Source of the DNA: a candidate division TA06 bacterium
GTDB lineage: Bacteria; Hydrothermota; DG-26; E44-bin18; JADFOU01
NCBI GenBank assembly: GCA_022562655.1
Contig: JADFOU010000068.1
Location: forward strand, 1 to 8,982
Reading direction: 5' to 3'
Length of the DNA stretch: 8,982 bases
Shown here: positions 1 through 5,625 of the stretch, piece after piece
Numbering within the stretch: the stretch's first letter is position 1
How the letters are laid out: each line of letters opens with the position of its first letter
Program-made: the position numbers and the translations under genes
Notes under the pieces: generated by a model
Told to the model about the DNA's origin: nothing
The model's database searches: none
What the model saw: only the letters and a program-made list of their open reading frames with translations

Positions 1-18
1 AGTACCAAGTGCCAAGAC
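1..18. repeat. Start of a possible TTGGCACT-type patch after ftsQ
   Basis: On the minus strand the bases right after the ftsQ stop read GTC, TTGGCACT and TTGGTACT, two related 8-base words. The window ends here, so the repeat cannot be followed. It is listed because it fits the pattern at the other gene ends. Confidence 0.35.
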
Positions 19-780
19 CTACTTTTTCACGATTGCCTGGTCTTTAAAACGAAGATCTATGGAGCGGTAAACCTCTCCCCTCCTCTGAAATTCCTCAAGA
101 AGGAGTTTTAGACGGTTGACCTTCTCCTCATAATTTCCACGTCCCATATGGACTAACCTGTGAGGGGTGAGATAGAGAAGAATATCGTCAGGGTTCGTCA
201 CATCCATCCGATCCATTGGGAAGACCTCTTCGGAAGATCTGCCCATGGGGCGAACTCCCGACTCCTCGAGGGATTCGATTTGGGAAAGGCCTTCGGTTCC
301 AGCGAGGAATGATAAGAGTATTACCCCTTCTTTGATCCCCTCAGGATTCTCCCCCACGATGGAAGGGAGGTCTCTTCTTCCTCTCACCTGAAACAGTTCT
401 CCGTCTTCCCCTACTTCATAGGAGCCGTTTAAGCTTCCAATGGAATTTTTTTCTTTGACGAGAAGGCGCAGGGTCCCCGGCCATTGCCTACGAACTTCAA
501 CCCATTTTACCCGAGGTATCTGGAGAAGCTGTTCTTTCACCTTCTTCCCATCTATTTGAAAGAGGTTCAATCCGAGTGTGACCCCGGATTGCTCCAAGAG
601 AAATCCTTCTGGAAGGACAAAATTTCCCTGAATGTCCACCTCCTTCAGGGCAAAAAAGGGAGTCCGATTCACCCAATGGTATGCCTGATTTCCAGAGAAG
701 GAAAGAAGCCCCATCCCCAGGAGCAGGAGGAGAATCCTTCTCCCGATTTTCCTTTTTCTCCTTCTTCTTCTATTTTTCAT
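19..780 (-). CDS. ftsQ: Cell division protein FtsQ
   Basis: FtsQ (DivIB family) is a bitopic inner-membrane protein that bridges early cytoplasmic and late periplasmic divisome proteins through FtsB and FtsL. The 253 residues have a very basic cytoplasmic tail (residues 1-15, mostly Arg and Lys), one membrane segment at about 16-30, a POTRA domain at about 42-110 beginning FFALKEVDIQGNFVLP and ending LRLLVKEK, and a beta domain containing LYLTPHRLVHMGRGNYEEK (202-220). The C-terminal IDLRFKDQAIVKK is typical of the family. It starts 20 bases after murB, with no Shine-Dalgarno sequence. The next ATG lies within the membrane segment, so the first is the likely start. ftsA and ftsZ would be expected next, beyond the left edge. 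Confidence 0.93.
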   Translation of the reverse strand: MKNRRRRRKRKIGRRILLLLLGMGLLSFSGNQAYHWVNRTPFFALKEVDIQGNFVLPEGFLLEQSGVTLGLNLFQIDGKKVKEQLLQIPRVKWVEVRRQWPGTLRLLVKEKNSIGSLNGSYEVGEDGELFQVRGRRDLPSIVGENPEGIKEGVILLSFLAGTEGLSQIESLEESGVRPMGRSSEEVFPMDRMDVTNPDDILLYLTPHRLVHMGRGNYEEKVNRLKLLLEEFQRRGEVYRSIDLRFKDQAIVKK

Positions 781-800
781 TTTGAATTTATCAATGCTTT

Positions 801-1682
801 CTAATCTGCTCCCACAATCTCAATCTCCAATTCTAATGAGATCCCCCGTTCCTGAAGGACCCGGTCCCGGATGAGTTGAATCAGTTCCACCACATCCTTA
901 GCGGTTGCACCCCGACGGTTGACGATGAAATTGCCGTGGACCCTGGAGATCTCTGCATTCCCACACCGAAACCCTTTGAGACCCAGTTCATCAATAATCC
1001 TGCCCGCATGATCCCCATCAGGGTTTTTAAAGATGCACCCCACATTCTTGACCCGGGTGGGTTGGGTCTCCTTTCGCCGCCGGAGGAGGTCTCGAACAAT
1101 CGCCTCACTTTCTCCAGGGTCTTTTGGAGTGAGTTGAAAGGAGACCTCCTTGATGAGGAGAGGTTTGGGGAGTGTGGCCTTGCGATAGACAAATTGTACC
1201 TCTTCCCCTTTCAGCTCAACTGGGTTCCCATCGAGGTCGAAAGCCCGAAGGGAGAGGAACGGTTGGGAGGTCTCACCAGCGACAGTGCCGGCATTGGTGA
1301 TGAGAGCCCCTCCCACACTTCCAGGGATTCCACTCAAGGGTTCGAGACCCCCCAACCCCCTCTGAACCGTAGCAGAGATCAGGATAGCCAGAGGAGTGGC
1401 AGCCCCTGCCGTGACCACATCCTCTTCAATGGACCAGTGGCGAAAGGGATTCTCCATCACCATTCCCCGAAACCCATCATCCTGGAAGAGGATATTGGTT
1501 CCATTCCCGAGGATTTTCAACCCGATACGGGTCTCTCTGACAAAGGAGAGAAGCGTCCTCACATCCCCCTCATCCTTGGGTTTGCAATAATAATTCGCCA
1601 CCCCTCCGATCCCGAAGGAAGTGTGTTTGGAGAGGGGTTCATCCCGCAGGACTTTTCCCTGAATTCTCTTTTCCAACTCCAT
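801..1682 (-). CDS. murB: UDP-N-acetylenolpyruvoylglucosamine reductase MurB
   Basis: MurB is the FAD enzyme that reduces UDP-GlcNAc-enolpyruvate to UDP-MurNAc with NADPH, in the cytoplasm. The FAD-binding part shows SKHTSFGIGGVANYY (18-32), ILGNGTNILFQDDGF (57-71) and LEPLSGIPGSVGGALITNAG (113-132). Y166-R167 is the usual YR pair. The C-terminal part has NVGCIFKNPDGDHAGRIID (213-231), GNAEISRVHGNFIVN (241-255) and LELEIEIVG with the catalytic Glu at E286. At 293 residues it resembles the shorter type II MurB. The proton-donor position, Ser229 in E. coli, is Cys215 here. In-frame TGA and TAA codons close upstream rule out an earlier start than the ATG at 1682. No Shine-Dalgarno sequence is visible; a 119-base repeat-rich spacer separates it from murC. 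Confidence 0.97.
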   Translation of the reverse strand: MELEKRIQGKVLRDEPLSKHTSFGIGGVANYYCKPKDEGDVRTLLSFVRETRIGLKILGNGTNILFQDDGFRGMVMENPFRHWSIEEDVVTAGAATPLAILISATVQRGLGGLEPLSGIPGSVGGALITNAGTVAGETSQPFLSLRAFDLDGNPVELKGEEVQFVYRKATLPKPLLIKEVSFQLTPKDPGESEAIVRDLLRRRKETQPTRVKNVGCIFKNPDGDHAGRIIDELGLKGFRCGNAEISRVHGNFIVNRRGATAKDVVELIQLIRDRVLQERGISLELEIEIVGAD

Positions 1683-1700
1683 CTTGAGAAAATTTTACAA

Positions 1701-1750
1701 TCAAGTGGCAGTAGCAGTGGCAGTCAACTGCTTCTGCAACTGCATACTGC
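1701..1750. repeat. GCAGT-type head-to-head repeat in the murC-murB spacer
   Basis: On the plus strand the words GTGGCA, GTAGCA and GTGGCA are followed, after CA at 1725-1726, by the opposite words ACTGCT, TCTGCA and ACTGC. Arms 1703-1724 and 1727-1748 are complementary at 15 of 22 positions, so an imperfect cruciform or RNA hairpin is possible. Bases 1701-1724 match 5566-5589 at 22 of 24 positions. No T-run follows on the minus strand, so it does not look like a terminator. The rest of the spacer (1751-1801) shows nothing I can name. Confidence 0.75.
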
Positions 1751-1801
1751 TGCTGAATCTCCGCCTTTTCCTTCTGCATCTTGAATTCCATAGAGTCCAT
1801 G

Positions 1802-3187
1802 TTAATGGGAAGAAGAATTCTTTTTCAATATTTTCAGGAGTTGTTCACCCACTTTATTGACATCTCCAGCACCGATGGTGATGACCAAATCTCCGGATTT
1901 CACCATTCCTGCGAGGCTCTCTGAGATCTCTTCTTTGTTTGAAATATAGAGGACATCCGGATGCCCTGCCTTCTTCGCCTTCTGGGCAATGATCTCACCG
2001 GTGATCCCTTCCACAGGATCCTCGCGGGAGGGATAGACATCCGTTACGATAAGTCGGTCGGCATCTTGAAAAGATTTTCCAAAGCGGTCCGCGAAAAATC
2101 GGGTTCTGGAGTAGAGATGGGGCTGGAAGACTGCTATAATCCGACCCTTCCACCCACTCCGAGCCGCCTTCAGGGTCACCTCCACCTCTGTCGGATGATG
2201 CCCGTAATCATCGATCACGAGAACCCCCTTTGCCTCTCCCTTCTTTTCAAATCGTCGCTCAATCCCTGTAAAACCTGAAATTGCCTTCTGAATCACCTGA
2301 AAGGAGACCCCTAATTCTAAGGTGGTGCTTATCGCAGCCAGGGCATTGGAGATATTATGTACTCCAGCAAGTCTCAACCGGATCACACCCAGAACATTTC
2401 CTTTCCAGATCATCTCGAACTGGGAGGTAAACCCCTTCAGTTTTATTTTTTGTGCCCTCCCTTCCGCATCGGGGTGGACCCCATAGGCAATGATTCTCCG
2501 GCTGATTCTCCTCTGAATCCCTCGGAGGTTGGAATCATCCAAGGAGAGGAAACAAGTTCCATAAAAGGGAAGCCGATTGGCAAACTCGACAAAGACGGAT
2601 CGGATCTCCTGGATATCTCGATAACAGTCCAAATGCTCTTCCTCCAGGCTGGTGAGGACGATGTGAGTGGGAGAGAGTTTGAGGAAAGTCCGGTCGCTCT
2701 CATCGGCTTCACAGACCAGAGTATCCCCGGATCCAAGCCTTGCATTGGTCTTGAGACTCTTTACCCGACCGCCGATTATGAGGGTAGGATCCCATCCTGC
2801 ATCGGTGAGGATCTTCCCGATGAGAGAGGTGGTGGTGGTCTTCCCGTGGGTTCCTGCGACGGCGATCCCGTTTTTCATTCGCATCAGTTCCGCCAGCATC
2901 TCTGCCCTCGGGATGATGGGAATCTTTGCCTCCCTTGCAGCAATGAGTTCTGGATTCCCTTCGCGGACAGCAGTGGAATGGACAACCACATCAGCACTGG
3001 AGATATTTACAGGATCGTGTCCTTCCCAGATCGTAACGCCCAATCTTCTGAGTCTCTTAGTGACGGGCGTCATTTTAAGGTCAGACCCACTCACATCATA
3101 CCCCATATTCACAAGGACCTCAGCAATCCCACTCATCCCGATCCCTCCAATCCCTACAAAATGGATTCTTTTGATCTGCTGAAACAT
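1802..3187 (-). CDS. murC: UDP-N-acetylmuramate--L-alanine ligase MurC
   Basis: MurC is the first Mur ligase of the pathway; it adds L-Ala to UDP-MurNAc in the cytoplasm using ATP. The 461 residues are normal for the family. The N-terminal UDP-binding domain shows HFVGIGGIGMSGIAEVL (9-25) and SGSDLK. The P-loop is AGTHGKTTTTSLIG (111-124), followed by CEADESDRTFLKL (159-171). The helix motif is TSLEEEHLDCY (179-189), where most homologues read TNIE-x-DHLD; the key His185 is kept. LAGVHNISNALAAI (273-286), IERRFE (309-314) and VIDDYGHHPTEV (324-335) carry the invariant Asn, Arg and Asp of Mur ligases. The C-terminal domain has FQPHLYSRT, TDVYPSREDPVEGITGE and TIGAGDV. No repeat insertion is seen inside. 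A weak GAGAT lies just before the ATG, at the end of a 7-base tandem repeat that fills the 39-base spacer after murG. Confidence 0.98.
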   Translation of the reverse strand: MFQQIKRIHFVGIGGIGMSGIAEVLVNMGYDVSGSDLKMTPVTKRLRRLGVTIWEGHDPVNISSADVVVHSTAVREGNPELIAAREAKIPIIPRAEMLAELMRMKNGIAVAGTHGKTTTTSLIGKILTDAGWDPTLIIGGRVKSLKTNARLGSGDTLVCEADESDRTFLKLSPTHIVLTSLEEEHLDCYRDIQEIRSVFVEFANRLPFYGTCFLSLDDSNLRGIQRRISRRIIAYGVHPDAEGRAQKIKLKGFTSQFEMIWKGNVLGVIRLRLAGVHNISNALAAISTTLELGVSFQVIQKAISGFTGIERRFEKKGEAKGVLVIDDYGHHPTEVEVTLKAARSGWKGRIIAVFQPHLYSRTRFFADRFGKSFQDADRLIVTDVYPSREDPVEGITGEIIAQKAKKAGHPDVLYISNKEEISESLAGMVKSGDLVITIGAGDVNKVGEQLLKILKKNSSSH

Positions 3188-3226
3188 CGATCTCGTAAAG
3201 GGTGATTCGTGATTGGTAAATGGTAC
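3188..3226. repeat. 7-base tandem repeat filling the murG-murC spacer
   Basis: Read on the minus strand, the whole 39-base spacer after the murG stop is GT followed by ACCATTT, ACCAATC, ACGAATC, ACCCTTT and ACGAGATCG, and then the murC ATG. The unit is degenerate but in strict 7-base phase. Bases 3199-3210 (AGGGTGATTCGT on the plus strand) recur exactly at 7027-7038 in the mraY-murD spacer. Confidence 0.75.
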
Positions 3227-4447
3227 TTACGATTCAACAATTCGACTATTTAACAATTTAACAACTCTTTCTGCAATCCTTTGGGCGGCATCCGGTCTCC
3301 CTAATGATTTCGAGCGTCGCCCCATCTCCTGAAGACGATTCTCATCCTGAAGGAGTGTGAGGATTGTATTTGCAAGCCGTTCCCCGGTGAGTTCTCCGTT
3401 TTGAATCACCTCTGCCGCTCCCCTCTCCTTTAAGAATTGGGCATTTGCCTTTTGATGTCCTTCTGTGGCATAAGGGTAGGGGATCAGGAGGACAGGAAGT
3501 CCCACAGCGGTGATCTCAGCGCATGTGGTGGCTCCTGATCTTGAAACAACGAGATCCGCCTCACGATAGGCACGCGCCATATCCTGAATAAAGGGGTAGA
3601 CGTTGATTTGAAGATTTGAATATTTAAAGATTGAAGATTGAAGATCCGAATCTTGCATCTTATAATTTTTTAATCGTTCTTTGATTTCACGAAACTCCCC
3701 TTTCCCCGTCTGGAGGATGAATCGAATGCCGAATGCGGATCGGGAAATGTTGATTTCCGAACTTCGAATGTCCATTTCCCGATTTTGAATGAACGGGAGG
3801 GATTCCAAAAAGGCTCGGTTGATGGATCGAGCTCCCCGGCTTCCTCCGAAAATAAAGACGGTTTTGATTCTGGACGCTGGCCCTGAATCAAGTTCAGGGT
3901 GGATGCTGGATTCAGCGATCTCCCTCCGAATCGGGTTACCACTCACAAAAACTCTCTTCTTCCTGCGTAGAAAGGATCTCGACCCTTCAAAACTGAGATG
4001 GATCTCGTCAATAAAAAAGGAGAGGATCTGAGTAGCCTGGCCGGGAAGGAAATTCTGCTCCGAGATCAGGGTGGGTTTCCGGAGAAGCCAGGCGAGAAAG
4101 AGAATCGGGAAAGAGAGCGACCCTCCCATTCCTACTGCCACGTGGGGACGTTCCCGAAGGAGAACCCAGAGGGACTGAACAAGAGACAAAAGGAGAAGAA
4201 TTCCAGATTGAAGATTAAAGATCAAGGATTTCATCGCTCTTCCAATCTTCCAATCTTCCGATCTTCTAAACCCTCGGATGGAAAGGGTTCGGAGTGGGAA
4301 CCCCTCTTGGTCCAAAACCTCTCTTTCCATCCCTCGTGAAGTACCGATAAAGAGAAGGTCACAGCCATTCTTCCTCAACTCCCTGGCGAGGGCAATTCCC
4401 GGAAAGAGGTGTCCTCCAGTCCCACCTGCAGCAATCAATACCTTCAT
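3227..4447 (-). CDS. murG: Lipid II synthase MurG with repeat-derived insertions
   Basis: MurG is the peripheral membrane GT-B glycosyltransferase that transfers GlcNAc from UDP-GlcNAc to lipid I, making lipid II. Motifs in order are AGGTGGHLFPG (7-17), GMGGSLSFP (106-114), SEQNFLPG (129-136; usually HEQN), GNPIRR (170-175), GGSRGARSIN (201-210), TGKG (247-250), FIQDMARAY (286-294), SRSGATTCAEI (302-312) and PYPYATEGHQKANA (323-336). At 406 residues it is about 50 longer than E. coli MurG (355, from memory). Counting between shared motifs puts the excess at about 10 residues between GF59 and GMGG, 17 between GGSRGA and TGKG, 14 between TGKG and FIQDM, and a few at the C-terminus. Each of these places coincides with tandem words or an inverted repeat in the DNA. 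The frame is open and all core motifs are kept, so the gene looks functional. No clear Shine-Dalgarno sequence precedes the ATG. Confidence 0.96.
   Translation of the reverse strand: MKVLIAAGGTGGHLFPGIALARELRKNGCDLLFIGTSRGMEREVLDQEGFPLRTLSIRGFRRSEDWKIGRAMKSLIFNLQSGILLLLSLVQSLWVLLRERPHVAVGMGGSLSFPILFLAWLLRKPTLISEQNFLPGQATQILSFFIDEIHLSFEGSRSFLRRKKRVFVSGNPIRREIAESSIHPELDSGPASRIKTVFIFGGSRGARSINRAFLESLPFIQNREMDIRSSEINISRSAFGIRFILQTGKGEFREIKERLKNYKMQDSDLQSSIFKYSNLQINVYPFIQDMARAYREADLVVSRSGATTCAEITAVGLPVLLIPYPYATEGHQKANAQFLKERGAAEVIQNGELTGERLANTILTLLQDENRLQEMGRRSKSLGRPDAAQRIAERVVKLLNSRIVES
3230..3264. repeat. 8-base tandem repeat encoding the MurG C-terminus
   Basis: On the minus strand the last codons of murG are TTGTTAAA, TTGTTAAA, TAGTCGAA, TTGTTGAA and TCG, directly followed by the TAA stop. 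The unit is in strict 8-base phase, with the first two copies identical. It encodes the tail LLNSRIVES, which runs past the point where typical MurG proteins end. Similar TTTAACCA words occur at 7065-7085. Confidence 0.75.
3605..3650. repeat. GATTGAA tandem patch inside murG (MurG 266-281)
   Basis: On the plus strand the words are GATTTGAA, GATTTGAA, TATTTAAA, GATTGAA, GATTGAA and GATCCGAA. The reading frame crosses the patch as polar, low-complexity residues (DLQSSIFKYSNLQIN). It lies between the TGKG and FIQDM motifs, where MurG is about 14 residues longer than the E. coli protein. Confidence 0.75.
3739..3783. repeat. Perfect 11-base inverted repeat inside murG (MurG 222-237)
   Basis: ATCGGGAAATG at 3739-3749 and CATTTCCCGAT at 3773-3783 are exact reverse complements around a 23-base loop. 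The flanks are also repetitive: CGAATGC at 3723-3729 and again CGAATGC at 3730-3736 offset by one base, and CGAATG within the loop. The segment encodes QNREMDIRSSEINISRSAFG, which sits where MurG is about 17 residues longer than E. coli MurG. Confidence 0.75.
3871..3915. repeat. Palindromic element inside murG (MurG about 180-195)
   Basis: CCCTGAA at 3881-3887 and TTCAGGG at 3893-3899 form a 7-base stem around TCAAG. They are flanked by related direct words, GGACGCTGG (3872-3880) and GGATGCTGG (3901-3909). CCTGAATCAAGTTCAGG-type palindromes are a common dispersed repeat in several bacterial genomes (from memory). The segment encodes SSIHPELDSGPASRIK between GNPIRR and GGSRGAR. Here the protein is not clearly longer than E. 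coli MurG, so this may be a replacement of a variable loop rather than a net insertion. Confidence 0.6.
4205..4266. repeat. Head-to-head GATTGAA/CTTCCAAT patch inside murG (MurG 61-81)
   Basis: On the plus strand AGATTGA, AGATTAA and AGATCAA (4205-4225) face the opposite words CTTCCAAT (4239-4246), CTTCCAAT (4247-4254), CTTCCGAT (4255-4262) and CTTC. The second block reads GATTGGAAG on the minus strand, so the two arms are roughly complementary. In the protein they give RRSEDWKIGR and SLIFNLQSG, between GFRR and the GMGG motif, where MurG is about 10 residues longer than in E. coli. Confidence 0.75.
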
Positions 4448-4467
4448 TTTAAAAAAGCTTTCAGGAT

Positions 4468-4503
4468 TCAGCTGACAGCTGCCAGCTGACGGCTATTGGC
4501 TGA
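4468..4503. repeat. CAGCTGA tandem patch at the ftsW 3' end
   Basis: Three CAGCTG palindromes occur in exact 7-base phase at 4469-4474, 4476-4481 and 4483-4488, followed by the degenerate words ACGGCTA and TTGGCTGA. The patch encodes the last 11 residues of FtsW and its TGA stop. The remaining 20 bases to the murG start (4448-4467) are A/T-rich on one side and show no ribosome binding site. Confidence 0.75.
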
Positions 4504-5556
4504 TTTCGAGATATTCAATAAGATCCCGATACTGATCAAATTGACCAATAAGGCTGTCCCTCCAAAACTGATGAATGGAAGAGGGAGGCCTGTAGTGGGG
4601 AGAACCCCCAGTACCACACCGATGTGCAAAAAGACATAGATGAAGATGGAAAGTATGAGTCCAAAGGCCAGTAGCGAACCAAAGGGATCTATGGTCTTCA
4701 GGGCGATTTGAAACCCCCTGTAGAAAAGAAGGAGGTAGAGGAAAAGAAGAATTCCCCCACCCAGAAATCCCAGTTCCTCGGCAAGGGTGGCGAAGATGAA
4801 ATCCGTATGGGGTTCTGGAAGGAAGAGAAGCTTCTCCCGTCCTGTCCCCAGACCCGCCCCAAAAATCCCTCCTGCTCCTACCCCAAGAAGGGATCGCTCA
4901 ATCTGATACCCCCCTCCTTTTAAGAAACTGAAAACTCGGCTCTGGGCGTAAGGAACCCGAAAAGTTAGGAGGAAGAAGGTGGCTAACCCACAGAGCCCCA
5001 CGAGGGTGAGATGGGAAATTCTCGCCCCTCCGACAAAGAGAAGGAGAAATGCAATGCTCAATAAGGCGAAAGCGGTTCCGAAGTTTGGCTGTAAAAGAAT
5101 GAGGGACGTGATGAGACCGATGAGGAGAAAAGAGGGAGTGATCCGGCTGAACTTCTTGATCCTCTCACGGTTTTTAGATAGAAAACTTGCAAGGTAAACT
5201 ATGAGGAAGAGGCGGACCAGCTCTGATGGCTGGATAGAGAGGAAGGAAAGGCGGAGCCACCGCCTCGTCCCATGAACTTCCCTTCCCGTTAGAAAAACAA
5301 CAACCAGGAGAAGGATGCCGAATAGGAGAAGAGGCTTGGAGAGTCTTCGCCAAATACGATAATCTATCTTCTCACAGATGATGAGGGCAACCAACCCTAA
5401 TAAAAGGCGAAAAAGATGGCGCTTCAAAAAATAGACCCCGCTTCCGAAATGACTGGACCTCTCTGCCAGAAAGGCGCTGGAACTATAAACCATCACCGTT
5501 CCAAAGAGGAGGAGACCCAGAGTCGTGAGAAAAAAGGTAGTATCGAATCGATTCAT
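4468..5556 (-). CDS. ftsW: Septal peptidoglycan glycosyltransferase FtsW (SEDS family)
   Basis: FtsW is the SEDS-family membrane polymerase that joins lipid II into glycan strands at the septum, working with its class B penicillin-binding protein. The 362 residues have about ten hydrophobic segments. Diagnostic motifs are GTRRWLRLSFLSIQPSEL (96-113), QPNFGTAF (156-163), the GVGAGGIFGAGLGTGREK loop (225-242), LPEPHTDFIFATLAEELGF (246-264) with the likely catalytic Asp at D252, and TTGLPLPFISFGGTALL (321-337). RodA is the main alternative, but the position between murD and murG and the PEPHTDFIFA and PLPFISFGG wording favour FtsW. The last 11 residues (SANSRQLAAVS) and the stop codon are encoded by a CAGCTGA-type tandem patch and are probably not a conserved tail. 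The ATG at 5556 has no Shine-Dalgarno sequence; upstream is a GCAGT-type repeat. Confidence 0.95.
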   Translation of the reverse strand: MNRFDTTFFLTTLGLLLFGTVMVYSSSAFLAERSSHFGSGVYFLKRHLFRLLLGLVALIICEKIDYRIWRRLSKPLLLFGILLLVVVFLTGREVHGTRRWLRLSFLSIQPSELVRLFLIVYLASFLSKNRERIKKFSRITPSFLLIGLITSLILLQPNFGTAFALLSIAFLLLFVGGARISHLTLVGLCGLATFFLLTFRVPYAQSRVFSFLKGGGYQIERSLLGVGAGGIFGAGLGTGREKLLFLPEPHTDFIFATLAEELGFLGGGILLFLYLLLFYRGFQIALKTIDPFGSLLAFGLILSIFIYVFLHIGVVLGVLPTTGLPLPFISFGGTALLVNLISIGILLNISKSANSRQLAAVS

Positions 5557-5565
5557 AGTCTGAAT

Positions 5566-5622
5566 TCAAGTAGCAGTAGCAGTAGCAGTTGACTGCCACT
5601 GCCAACTGCCAACTGCTTCTGC
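5566..5622. repeat. GCAGT-type head-to-head repeat in the murD-ftsW spacer
   Basis: On the plus strand AGTAGC occurs three times from 5569, then AGT, TG, and the opposite words ACTGCC, ACTGCC, AACTGCC, AACTGC and TTCTGCC. The inner arms 5577-5589 and 5592-5604 pair at 11 of 13 positions. It belongs to the same family as the murC-murB spacer, in the same orientation, and almost fills the 69-base spacer. Confidence 0.8.
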
Positions 5623-5625
5623 CTC

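Noticed and set aside
876..1784. Plus-strand open frame of about 300 codons opposite murB
   Set aside because: It is the shadow of murB. It has no recognisable family motif, crosses the murC-murB repeat spacer, and every supported gene is on the minus strand.
1639..1800. Minus-strand small ORF of 53 codons beginning one base after the murC stop (MDSMEFKMQKEK...)
   Set aside because: It has no Shine-Dalgarno sequence, its middle is the GCAGT-type repeat, and it ends inside murB in another frame. The first 18 codons look mildly protein-like, but there is not enough to call a gene.
2357..3205. Plus-strand open frame of about 280 codons opposite murC
   Set aside because: The composition is low-complexity Pro/Ser/Gly/Asp with no motif. 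It mirrors a fully supported murC.
3605..4266. CRISPR array or direct-repeat array in murG
   Set aside because: The units are 7-8 bases, degenerate and contiguous, without spacers, and the MurG reading frame passes through them.
3227..4447. murG as a pseudogene because of its insertions
   Set aside because: There is no frameshift or stop, and all GT-B and MurG motifs are present in order.
5557..5625. Promoter for an ftsW-murG sub-operon in the murD-ftsW spacer
   Set aside because: The spacer is GC-rich GCAGT-type repeat with no -35 and -10 pair that I can support.
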